This document shows positions 44,627 through 56,200 of a stretch of 64,000 nt of DNA, one piece after another. Source of the DNA: Paragorgia papillata (lineage: Eukaryota; Cnidaria; Anthozoa; Scleralcyonacea; Coralliidae); NCBI GenBank assembly GCA_035771165.1, contig JAWNZC010000348.1, forward strand, positions 3,088,501-3,152,500. The letters are read 5' to 3'. The notes under the pieces were generated by a model that ran no database searches, was not told the origin of the DNA, and worked only from the letters and a program-made list of their open reading frames with translations. The position numbers were made by a program, and so were the translations under genes. Every line of letters begins with the position of its first letter. Position 1 is the first letter of the stretch.

Positions 44627-45099
44627 TTACGAACAACAGGTCGAGTGCACCACCCAACTTTGTTGATTTCAACAAGCAAATACGCCAGGAAGAAAGACTT
44701 CCGAGCACAACAACTAAGCGATCGTGACTGACAAACAACTTATACATGTCACAAAAGCTGAATTATCTACTGAGCTATAATCGATCTGGTTGCTCACCTG
44801 TTCGCGTCCGGGAAGGACCGTCTTCGAATCGTATTTATTTGATCAATATTCGCTTGTCGAGTCACTCTGAAGTAATTTCCTCGCTTATTTTAGCTGCGAT
44901 TTCGCTGTCTTTTGTACAAAATGTGGTTTACACCCTCCCAGTCCCATTGAGAAGTCTAAAATCCTCATTGCGGAAAGGAAATATTGTAAAACAACTAGTT
45001 ACTCTTTCAGACAAAATGCTCGCCTCGCGGCGGCCATTTCGCTCGAAAGTGAAAGCCTACCACAACTCCCATGATGCATTGCTATAGGGGGAATTGCCT
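44601..45099 (-). repeat. ISL2EU right terminal inverted repeat
   Basis: 499 bp, inverse of 41443-41941. Its inner edge meets the nuclease frame. Confidence 0.93.
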
Positions 45100-45152
45100 A
45101 TTGAATAAACTAAATTTGCATTTTGGATTTTTGGTTGCTCTCTCGATGTGTT

Positions 45153-45301
45153 AAGGCTAATTTCCACTCCGGAAAATTTTCCTCAGGACAGGAACGGACA
45201 GGAAAGTTTCCTTTGTCTTGTGAGCTCTCGGTCGGAACTAATAAAACTTTCCTGTCCGTTCCTATCCTGCGGAAGATTTTCCTGAGTGGAAACTAGCCTT
45301 T
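45153..45301. repeat. 150-bp MITE next to the ISL2EU element
   Basis: AAGGCTAATTTCCACTCCGG and GGAACGGACAGGAAAGTTT are mirrored at the right end by AAACTTTCCTGTCCGTTCC and GAGTGGAAACTAGCCTT. TTA/TTAA-like flanks suggest a TTAA- or TWA-type target but are not conclusive. Confidence 0.75.
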
Positions 45302-46973
45302 TAATAATTACTTTGCAAATCTTTTCTTCTTGGAAGGGTTTCTGTCCGCATTGATCAGTTTATACAAGCACAGTTTGTAGAACTACAAGGTAAGAAATAG
45401 CTTCAAAACTGTGACGTTGTTTATCTAATATATATATACAAAATCTATAAATACTTGATACTTTAAAGTACTTCGGTACTTTAAAATATATATATAGCAG
45501 TACTAGAAATATTCAGCTTATAAAGTTCGCTAGAAGTTGGGCCTTCAACCTTCTTTTATCGAAGAAATTGTTAATATACGCCAAAGTCTTTGATATATTA
45601 AAATGATTTATAATGATAAAATCGCTTTATGAGTTTAAGTTTTGTTGAAATGTTGTGTTCCTACTATTAAACACCGTCCGCGAACGTCCGCGGCTATTAT
45701 TCTAACCAGTCCATTATCAATATTAATAATAAATCAGTTTATATTTAAAGATTTACAGAAAAACTATTAATCATTTTTTATTGAAAACTTTATTTTTACC
45801 CAATCTCTTTTTACCATGCTATCGTGCGCATCAGAGCATGCGCATGAACAGAGATTGTCTTTTGTCGAGGAGTCTATACTTCATGTTAGTAATTCTATGT
45901 AGAATTAAAGAAATACCAAATGGTTTTCCGTGTTGGATACTCTGATCCAAACACGCGGGAAATTGCGAGACTGGAGAAAAGCGTAACAAAACACGAGCCG
46001 TAGGCGAGTGTTTTTAGCTTTTCGAAAGTCGAACAATTTCTCAAGTGTTTGGATAAGAGTCTCCAAACACGGAAAAAACCATTTGGTATTTCTTTTATAA
46101 AATAATCACAAGTGAATATGATATACTGTCCGACATTTTCAAAAAGTCGTTTTGGCGGGAATTTTCCGTGTTTGGATACTCTGATCCAAACACGGCAATT
46201 GACCAATCAGGGCTCGCGTAGTATACATGTTATTTTATAAATGATATTCTTCTCATATCCAATCCCTTACCACGCTACAGTACTGACCTGTCCATGATGC
46301 AACAAGGGCCTGCGGAGGAGGCAGCTACAGTACACGTCTGTCAGGTCTTGAATTCGTATGGTTTTGTGGGTCCCGTGTAAACGGAAACAGAATTGTACAA
46401 ATTCGAGTACAGTTCCGAATCCGTCCGGTACCGTATAAGACGCATAAACGGGGGCCTTTAAAACAGGGGCCTTTAAAACAGGGGTGCACACATAGAGATC
46501 CTATAAATACTAGAGGGGGCATTGGCAGGAAAATTTTGTAACCACATGGCAGCCACCATTACTGTAATGAACTGTACATGGCACTGTCTTCAAGAGATTA
46601 TTTACCTTAGCTTTGTGAAAATTCAGTGGACAATGGAATTGTTCACTTTGTGAAAATTCAGTGGACAATGGAAATTATTTGTGGGCCATCCCGGCCATGG
46701 ATAGGATAACCATATTTGGTATGCAGTAAATACAATATTACAAGTTCTTTGGGAAAATAAAATACAGTGGTTGCAGTTGTGTATTCCCAAACGACAATTA
46801 CAGTATATGTGGAGTTGTGGACATGTGCAATGACTTAATATACATCACAAAGATCTCCTTGAAAGTACTGTATTCTCAACAAGAACTCCAATAAAAGTTA
46901 GACAATATAAACAATGGAGCAACAAATACTGTAAACATCTGTTACTGTACATATCATTTCTGGTATTTATTTA
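45302..46973. other. Non-coding interval with foldback repeats
   Basis: No exon recognised. It contains the inverted repeat at 45907-46096 and a second short one at 46166-46200 (TTTCCGTGTTTGGATACTCT...CCAAACACGG), plus a duplicated CAGGGGCCTTTAAAA word at 46449-46480. Confidence 0.55.
45907..46096. repeat. Inverted repeat with AGAAATACCAAATGGTTTT ends
   Basis: AGAAATACCAAATGGTTTTCC and CTCTGATCCAAACACG at left mirror the right end at 46040-46096. Loop carries ACACGAGCCGTAGGCGAGTG, a small palindrome. Confidence 0.75.
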
Positions 46974-49900
46974 GTCAGTGCCAGGGGCGGCGCGCTAAGG
47001 TATTAAAGGTATTAGTCTAATACCTTTTTTTCTCCAGATTGAAATGAATTGTAAAATAATATAATTATTCCATCACAAAGTACTTATTCTTATAGAACAG
47101 AGACGGAATGGAAGAAAACAACATCTTTGTTATTGATTGTTTGATTTCAATTAATCTAGTAGCTATATAACCACTAAAGAGTTTAGTATTCCGCAGTACC
47201 GTATCGTCCTCGCTGACGCGCGCAACATCCTTAGCGACTTTAGCGACGAGTGTTTGAAGGGCTTAGACCTCAAGGTATTAGAATATCAAAACTAATACCT
47301 TGACTTGACAAGAAACGCGGATTTTCGGTGTTAAATTTCACCAGAGGTGGTACAATATTTATATTTTAAAGTCAGACGCTTTACGATTTCGATTTAAAAA
47401 TTTGCTTTTATTTCGCAGCCAGAAGTATGCAATTCTTTTCACTTCATATATCAACAATATATAACATCTCAATATATAAATCATCCATGTAGTATCCGCT
47501 GTGTCGCCTATTTCACAAGGAAACGCTCCCAACACTGGAGTTCAATACTTCAATAATATGGAAACAAAGAGCAATTATTTATAACAATTTTGAAGCTTTG
47601 ATATGGTGACTAGAACTTATCTGACGAAAGGAAAACCTTCTTGAATCCATATTTAACAAAATAAAGGCATAAGTCCTCCTTCAAAGGTAAGAACGATGCG
47701 AATATTTGTATATCTAACAACGCAATCCTACAAGGTATTAGTTTTGCGATTCTAATACCTTGGCCGCCTGGCGTTCGCAAAAGCAGGCAGACGTTGCGCT
47801 GATCATATGTATTGTCGGCGCATCACGCAAGCTATTCACACGTGCAGCGCATCAGCACAGAATAAATATTGAGCAGAAGGCCCACTCAGGGGTACGAAGT
47901 GTCCTCACTTTTTTAGTGCGCATGTCACACGCCGCCATGTTGAAAGCAAGTAAACTCCAGCGGATCAACAAGGAACAACATGGCGGAAAACGAAGTCGAG
48001 TCACCAAAACGGCTCTACTTGGAAAGCTTTTTGGACGATTTCCATTTAACTTTGATATTTTACAAATGAAAGGTAAGCGACCAATTTACTTGCGGTTAGA
48101 AGGCATACAAACACGTTTTCGCGTGGAATTTAGCTACTTTTGAGCGATGACCTGCCCACTCCTCAATGACTGAAGTTTTCAAATTACAGAGAACTTTTAT
48201 GAAGAGTTTTTAATCATTTCACATCAGTTACATATTTTTAATTGAGAATTGCACAGTGTGTAAACCGTGCTCTTGTTTTTATGAATATTTTAAGGATATT
48301 ATAATATGCGCACGAGGGCTCACTCACTCCAAATTTGTTACATGTAAATTGATGAAGTATTTTAGTCTGGTTCAGTTCAATGGGTAAAAATACCAATTCC
48401 GCAGAATTCCATCTTTATGTGTTTGTTTACCTTCTTCTAGTAACGTTCTTACTCCAATTGTTTGTCTGTTGTATTAAGTGAATTGTGATTGAAGACATTG
48501 AACAAGATTTATTTTTGTCATTAACCTACCATGGCTAAAGAAAGTTGATACACTTGACAAGCTGTTGAAATGTTGATTTGATTTTGTTCTTTTCTTGTAA
48601 TTTTAGTAAATAATTTGTTTGGATTGTGTGTGTCTTTGGACATGACAACTTACTGAATGAAAATCAGAAGCTTCCATCAGAAAAGACACAGCTTGATGCC
48701 TGAATTGATGGAGACTTTTATAAAACTCGCATGTTTTTGATTCACTTGTTTCACTTTTAAAGTGCCATTAATAGTCGAACTTTATTTGAGTATTGTTGTA
48801 TTACTGGATTTAAAAAAACAAAAACTGATAATAAACACCACCTAAAACTATTCAAGTGTATATGTGTTGTCAGTTGTGATTGTGATGATATAATATTACT
48901 GCAGTACATATTAAAACTATCTGTTTCTGAAAGTCTCAAAACCAACACCTGTATTTGCTAGAGTATCAAAGGCTTGCATAGTGTACATTTCATTTAAAAG
49001 CATTATTTTAAATATGTCAAGTTGATGTGTAGATGATAAATTGCAAAAATGTGGACAGCTGTTAACAGAAACAGCTGTTGGAAATGTGTTCCAAATTCTT
49101 AATGTAGATTAATTTAGGTATAAACCATCCACCCTATAATAGAGGATGTACTGTACATTTGAGATACATTTAAGCATTTGCATTATTTATATACATATTG
49201 CATACCCCATATACCTGACTGTGTTTACCACTGACTACAAAACGTTTTTGCAAACAAGTTACAATGTTAACCAAACCCAATAAGTTTTAAACATTTATTT
49301 CACATATACAGTACAAAATAGGTAAAGGGCAGTTCTTTTGACCACTAAATTTTACTGTTACAAGCTCTGTGTACACAAGGTGCAAAATTAAGAAAATGTA
49401 TTATTACCAGTTGCCCACCACAGGACAAATAGTAGTAACTGGTCCTTTATTATTTTACTGGCCAACACCCTATTAATTAAATTAACCAGTAGACCAATTA
49501 ATTCTTTATTTATTATAAAGACATGAAATTAACACCTTTTTGTTCTTAAACATGAAGTAAGTAGAAAGTCTTTTGTTCAAAATGTTTACACTCAGTATGA
49601 CTGAAGCTGCTGAAGAACATTTGCCACTATTCCTGTGTCAGTGGCCAGTGCTGTGAAGAATCCCCTCTTGATTTTCTACAGTTCATTGTTTCTTAAGATT
49701 TCATTTCAAATCTATTGTCTCAGCTAAAAAAAGGAGAGAAACTATGTGAAGGTTGCACATCTATAATCTAAACCTCCATCTAAGCAACAAATCATGAAAT
49801 ATTTAAAAAGCTTGGGGAACAAAACTCAAGACGAACTGTCCAACCTAGAGAATTAAGATACAGTAGGCCATTTCAAGCTAACTATATATGCGTTCATTTT

Positions 49901-50248
49901 ATAGTAGAATAAAGTAAAATACCTAGACTTCAACACTAAGGACCTGATATTTCAGGTTAATCTTTTTATCAGCAGCAACGTTTACAAATATTAAATGAAA
50001 TTGGAGAAATACTGGCACTTGTTTGTCAGCCTTCAACAAATATGTCAAATCATAATTGCCTACAATCCGTCCAAATAGAGAGCTATAGAGTTGCTTCGTT
50101 CTTCAAAATTGCTTGTCCGATTAAGATAGAACAACCAATACGTGTAATTTTATCATTATACTTTAGATTTAAACTGTTTTTAAATAGTTTCCTCACTTAT
50201 TTATTCTTGAAAGTACAACTTCAAAAGTGGACGGGTAGCTCCGGCTGG

Positions 50249-52394
50249 TAGGCCTGTCACGTTTTAAGATGTGCAAATCGGTGTAGAGTTTGTTGTAGAG
50301 CTCTACAACACTACAATCAGGAATCGCTCATGCTATATACACAATTACACTGTTGTACCTGCTATATAGTGTAGTTACTTTCGAGGCTTGTGAACAAACT
50401 TGTGAAAAAATTCATGGTTGCATGACTGATATCAAAATTCTGTTGTCATGGAAACAACATTTTATGGGGCTGGAAGAGGAGCCAAAGAAATTCTAATTTT
50501 GGAATCCTAACAATTCTTGGGATGCAATTAATGGCTTTAACTTATTACTGAAAATTAAGGTTTGGCAACCATATTGGATGAAACACAACATCGTGTGAAA
50601 CTCAAGAGCTAAATAAGTATTGCTTTCAACCACACTTCAATATCTACACGTTCATACCATTTGCACCTGTGTATTCATGCAGATATACTGTACGTACAAT
50701 AGTTTACAAATCTACAGCTCTACAACTCTACAGCTCTACAACTCTAGAACTCTACAGCTCTAGAACTCTACAGCTCTACAACTCTACAGCTCTACAACTC
50801 TAGAACTCTACAGCTCTAGAACTCTACAGCTCTACAACTCTACAGCTCTAGAACTCTACAGCTCTAGAACTCTACAGCTCTAGAACTCTACAGCTCTAGA
50901 ACTCTACAGCTCTACAACTCTACAGCTCTACAACTCTACAGCTCTAGAACTCTACAGCTCTACAAAACTCTACAGCTCTACAACTCTAGAACTCTACAGC
51001 TCTAGAACTCTACAGCTCTACAACTCTACAGCTCTAGAACTCTACAACTCTAGAACTCTACAGCTCTAGAACTCTACAGCTCTACAACTCTACAGCTCTA
51101 GAACTCTACAGCTCTACAACTCTACAGCTCTACAAAACTCTACAACTCTACAGCTCTACAGCTCTACAGCGCTACTGCTACAGTAGAGTTTAGTATAGCT
51201 GTAGAGTTGTAGAGTTGTAGAGTTGTAGAGCTGTAGAGTTGTAGAGTTGTAGAGCTGTAGAGTTGTAGAGTTGTAGAGTTGTAGAGCTGTAGAGTTGTAG
51301 AGTTGTAGAGTTGTAGAGCTGTAGAGTAGTAGAGTTGTAGAGTTGTAGAGTTGTAGAGTTGTAGAGCTGTAGAGTTGTAGAGTTGTAGAGTTGTAGAGCT
51401 GTAGAGTTGTAGAGTTGTAGAGTTGTAGAGTTGTAGAGCTGTAGAGTAGTAGAGTTGTAGAGTTGTAGAACTGTAGAGTTGTAGAGTTGTAGAGCTGTAG
51501 AGTTGTAGAGTTGTAGAACTGTAGAGTTGTAGAGCTGTAGAGTTGTAGAGCTGTAGAGTTGTAGAGCTGTAGAGTTGTAGAGCTGTAGAGTTGTAGAGCT
51601 GTAGAGTTGTAGAGCTGTAGAGCTGTTGTAGAGTTGTAGAGTTGTAGAGTTGTAGAGCTGTAGAGTTGTAGAGCTGTAAAGTTGTAGAGCTGTAGAGTTG
51701 TAGAGCTGTAAAGTTGTAGAGCTGTAAAGTTGTAGAGTTGTAGAGCTGTAGAGTTGTAGAGCTGTAGAGTTGTAGAGCTGTAGAGTTGTAGAGCTGTAAA
51801 GTTGTAGAGCTGTAGAGTTGTAGAGCTGTAAAGTTGTAGAGTTGTAGAGTTGTAGAGTTGTAGAGCTGTAGAGTTGTAGAGCTGTAGAGTTGTAGAGCTG
51901 TAGAGTTGTAGAGCTGTAAAGTTGTAGAGCTGTAAAGTTGTAGTTGTAGAGCTGTAAAGTTGTAGAGCTGTAAAGTTGTAGAGCTGTAAAGTTGTAGAGC
52001 TGTAAAGTTGTAGAGTTGTAGAGTTGTAGAGCTGTAGAGTTGTAGAGCTGTAAAGTTGTAGAGCTGTAGAGTTTTGTAGATTTGTACAGCTGTAGAGCTG
52101 TAGAGTTGTAGAGCTGTTGTAGAGTTGTCCGTGCCCATAAAATGTTGTTTCCATGACAACAGAATTTTGATATCAGTCATGCAACCGTGCATTTTTTCAC
52201 AAGTTTGTTCACAAGCCTCGAAAGCAACCACACTGTAAGCATGTGCAGTATAACAGTGTATAGCATGCTCTACGACAAATTCTACACCGATTTGCACATC
52301 TTAAAACGCGACAGCTCTAATTTCTGGTGTAGTGTTGTAGACCTCTACAGGCGACTCTACGCCAAATTTGTGCCCTTAAAACTTGACGCAGTTG
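50249..52394. mobile_element. Nested hAT-type MITE with an octanucleotide satellite core
   Basis: Flanked by an exact 8-bp duplication CCGGCTGG (50241-50248 and 52395-52402). Ends TAGGCCTGTCACGTTTTAAG and the inverse of CAACTGCGTCAAGTTTTAAG match at 13 of 20 bases. Left subterminal 50265-50467 is mirrored at 52137-52310, including TTTTGATATCAGTCATGCAA and TTTGTTCACAAGCCTCGAAA. The right side has an additional diverged copy of the terminal module. Internal sequence is the satellite at 50712-52130. Confidence 0.82.
50712..52130. repeat. Octanucleotide satellite in two head-to-head arms
   Basis: Left arm (50712-51176) is built of AACTCTAC, AGCTCTAC and AGCTCTAG units; right arm (about 51182-52130) of GTAGAGTT, GTAGAGCT, GTAAAGTT units, i.e. 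the same 8-bp unit inverted. The switch is at about 51177-51182. The two long NSTTLQLY-type frames on the minus strand (up to 377 codons) are translations of this repeat and not a protein gene. Confidence 0.93.
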
Positions 52395-53229
52395 CCGGCT
52401 GGACCAATTAACAAGATAATGAAATCGTAAATTTCCCATTCAAATTTCGTTAAATATCTTCCTTACCACAATAAATTTGATTACTTACCTTCACTTTCAA
52501 TGTACTATCCGTCCCAAGAAATATTACCACCAAAATTTTGAGTTATAGCCATTTAAACGATCAGAACGCACTTTTCGCCATATTGTTTACTGTTGAGAGT
52601 AGCTGCTTTTACTTGCTTTCAACATGGCGGCCAACATGCGCGAGGCGACCTGCGCGAGGACATAAACTTCAAAGGTTCCGACGAGAGTGGGCCTTCTGCT
52701 CAATATTTATTCTGTGGCATCAGTATCGCCAAGATGGCTTGCGGTGGCGAGGCGTGTGGCCATCGCTGTTATGTTTCAAAACTTTTTTCTTTACTATCGA
52801 GTCACAACTGTAAAGTGTAAACTTAAAAACTAAGAAAGAGAACAGTCAACAAGTTTGTTATGCATTGCCATTATGTTTCTAACTGAGTTGTCCCTGGTTT
52901 GTATTTCCAACAATCCAACGGGTTTCTCCATGTCGCATATTGACATTCAATCCTGATTTCCGATTTTGCCCCAACTCCAACTATTTTAAAAACGAAATAT
53001 CTTTAAAGTAGACTTACCGTTTGCCGTTTGAATATAAGGAATGTACCGCTACAATATTATTAATCACATCACAGTCTATGTTGCCGTTAATTTGGTCGTG
53101 AAGTCATCGAACTGCGTAAAATACTTAGCATTTCAGAGCCTTTCGAATTCAAAATTTTCAGACCCCCCTACTCTGTATACTACAACTAATACCAAAAAAT
53201 TTACGCTCCGCGCCGCCACTGGTCAGTGC

Positions 53230-56200
53230 CTATTTGTTTGGTGCTTGCTTTGCCATAACATATTATCAGACACTCCAGATTCCACTGACAGCTTTGTCAC
53301 AGTAAGAAGCATGATTTATAGTGACAGTGATTTATCATAAATTTGTTTACCAAACATCAACACAGTCATAATATTGTTTGTAGTACAGTATAATGTGTAT
53401 GCAGTCAAAAGCCCTGCCAATTATATTCAGATACATTAAGTGATAGTTATTTGTAAATTATTTAAGTCTGCTGTATTTAAATATAATTAAAATAATTGAA
53501 AAAATGTGTACATACTACTACAGTATGTCTATTACAATTTATATAATCAATCCCAGGGTTCATTTTTGAAATTTTATAAAAAATTAGGCTTCCCATGGCT
53601 TTTGAGGCAGCACTTCCCTTGCGATAGTAACTTCTAGTTTAAATCAAACCTTTGTCTCGCTTATGATTTTCCTATGTGTTTGGTTTATGAATTATTAATG
53701 AGTTTGAGAAGTATATATCACAGTGCCCTGTACATGTATTTACACAGTCTATACACATGTATATATATATATATAAGAAATTTATGCTGATATGTTGGCT
53801 GTTACATAGACATTACAAAACCTTGACTTGGTGCTTTGTTTACTTGTTTTAGGTGTTGTTCAATATCTTGTATAATGAAATTAAGAAACCAAAGTTTGTG
53901 CAGAGCTGCTACAACAGCGGTCTGACCACAGAATAGTAGATACACCAGAAGTCTGACTCTTGTGAAAGTACTATAATATTCTATAATCTGGTGTCTAAGT
54001 GCCACCAATTGAATTGATAAATTGTTGAAAAGCTATTGTGAACTGTTGGGAAACTTAAAGCCTTGAATATGTTGAAAGCCTTGAAATGAAGAAATATATC
54101 TGTTGAAACTACAATACTGAGTATTGTTGTACTGTCTTATTTTAAGTACTAGCAGAATCACAAAATATTAGTGATGTACGTTACACTTGAATGCCACTGA
54201 CAGCATATTTATGACAGGTAAAATATTGTTTTGATTATCTGGGGTGATTATAATCTATATTACATTATCACCATGAAAACTTTCAAAGAATTAAATTCTT
54301 TGAAAGTTTTCATGGCGATGTTATATAGATTATTTTTGTGGAAACACCATGAAAAATATTTATTTGCTAAGCTTTCGGCCTGAGTCAACAGGCTGAAAGC
54401 TTAGCAAATAAATATTTTAATGTGGTGTTTCCACAAGAATAATCTACATGTATATGATCTGGGGTGAGTTGTACAAAGCTGAGATAACTTATCTAGCTGA
54501 TAAGTTCTACAGTTTATCTAGTTGATAAGTTCTCTAGTTCGAACAACCTAATATAAAATTTTATCCACTGAATATTATGCATCTGATAATACTGTTCAGT
54601 AGATAAAAGTTAAATTGGGTTGTTAAAAGCACAACTAGAGTGGTTCTCTAGCTAGGATTTATCCACCAGATTAGCTATCTGGGCTTCGTACAAAAATCTG
54701 AATTTTACAAGTTCACTTCACGTAAAACTTGGGGGCATGTTTATAATGCTAATATTATGCTATGTTTTGGAAACAGCCAGTAAAGATGTATGTATGGTAT
54801 GTGCCATGTTCAAATTAGCAGTACATGTATAAAATGATTTAAAATAACTATCATTTTTTTGTGTGTGTCTGTCTGTCTGTCTGTGCTTTTCACACATTTT
54901 CATGCATTGCTTCTTAAGTCTATATCTCTTAAGTCTATATACCGCTCAACAGCGTTAGTCATATGTACGCATTACGTACCTATTTTTTTCTGTATGCTGA
55001 GAGATTACTAAATACGTTATTATGGGTGGGGAGGGCAGGTCAATTTTGGTGAAATGTAATATAAAATATAAAAGAAATACAGTTGAAGTTATGATCATGA
55101 TCAAAGAATACATAGTCGATATTTTGAGTCGATATGTAAAACACCAAGTAGATCAGATGTATGTGGACTAAAATTATCTTTTACTTAGTTTTAACTGGCA
55201 AATATTTTAACCCACCTTGCCCCTCCCCCCTCCCCCATACTTCTAACTCGACACTTGTGTCATCATATAATAATCATTGCTCTAAACCATTTTACATGTA
55301 ATACTGCCAAATTAAAAAAATAACGACGTGCGACACTCCAAATCAGTCTTATTACTCTAGTACATAGCAGACGTCGCTTCCACTCTTCAGATTTCTAAGA
55401 TACGGAAAAGAGAGCATCTGCAGAGGGGAGAGGCTCAGAGGCATAGCCCAGCCCGATCGATGACAGAGTGATTTCCGCCAATTATGCCAAAGTAACTGCG
55501 GGTGTGAACCCGCGAACTTCAGCCGACCGTATAATTAAATATTCGGCATTCAAACTATATTTTCACGTCAAGTCGCAGAAGACACTTCTAGTGTTTTCCA
55601 ATGATGATGGTGTTTCACTAAGAAAAACAGCTGTGGTCTTAGAATCTTAGTCCGATGTTCGTCCGGAATCTGGCGGATTAATTACTTGGCGAGGACAACT
55701 GTAGAACCTAATATAAATTATAAAACCAAGGTAGGGGTTTGTAAATTGTAATTTGACGACCGCAATATTTCATCGTCTTGTTTTGATATAAATATTCGGT
55801 TTCAATGATTAATTTTTAAGAGCTGTGATGACGTTTTAATATCTTTTATATCTAAACAGGATTTGAATCGGTAGTTAGTTGTCCTGTTTGCCTTCAACTT
55901 TTCTTCTAAATTTATAAGGAGACAAAATTTCAATGTTGACAAATTATTGTGGCCTATTGTCGATTTAATATACGACGTAGCAAATGCCAAATATCGGCAA
56001 TCCGTCACGCATTTGTTTAGTCTTTTGAGTGGTACTTGTTTTTCTCTTTTTTAATACACTGTCAGACACACTCTAGCTTTGTTTTATTTAAGAACGTTGA
56101 TACCAGATTTCATTTATGAAATTGGTCCTGGTAACATTCTTAACGACAATGGACTTTGAGTGGAATGTTGCAATTGTTTTAATAACGGCAACGTCTGCTC

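Larger units (their letters stand above)
41443..45099. mobile_element. ISL2EU DNA transposon with 499-bp terminal inverted repeats
   Basis: A 3657-bp element flanked by AT on both sides (41441-41442 and 45100-45101), consistent with the 2-bp target duplication of ISL2EU/IS4EU-type elements. The ends read GGCAATTCCCCCTATAGCAA and its inverse, differing only in the outermost base. Inside are a THAP/DDE transposase (+) and a YqaJ-type nuclease fragment (-), the gene pair characteristic of this group. Near-identity of the long TIRs and the intact transposase indicate a recent insertion. It ends 192 bp from the CDK5 start codon, so it sits in the presumed CDK5 promoter or 5' UTR. Confidence 0.92.
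46982..53221. mobile_element. 6.2-kb non-autonomous hAT-like transposon
   Basis: Flanked by an exact 8-bp duplication GTCAGTGC (46974-46981 and 53222-53229). Ends CAGGGGCGGCGCG and the inverse of CAGTGGCGGCGCG match at 12 of 13 bases; CAGNGGCGG termini plus 8-bp duplication point to hAT. No transposase frame is found over 6.2 kb. Subterminal GGTATTAG/CTAATACC words recur at 46998-47030, 47274-47307 and 47731-47763. A 32-nt word (47855-47887) and a 23-nt word (47932-47954) recur inverted at 52684-52715 and 52608-52630. An independent element is nested at 50249-52394. Confidence 0.8.

Noticed and set aside
41455..45087. Identical 113-codon frames in both orientations (41455-41796 and 44746-45087)
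   Set aside because: They are the two terminal inverted repeats of ISL2EU. The frame is duplicated because the DNA is, it has no recognisable domain, and it faces outward.
47760..48143. 127-codon frame starting MAAWRSQKQ
   Set aside because: No recognisable domain, lies within the hAT-like body, and the CpG-rich part is repeated inverted at 52.6-52.7 kb. It could be a transposon promoter or leader exon, but not supportable as a gene.
50712..51176. CRISPR-like regularity
   Set aside because: The units are contiguous 8-mers without spacers in an animal genome; it is a satellite.
51156..52297. Frames of 332 and 377 codons rich in STTLQLY repeats
   Set aside because: They are translations of the octanucleotide satellite in different phases; two overlapping frames look equally protein-like, which marks a repeat rather than a gene.
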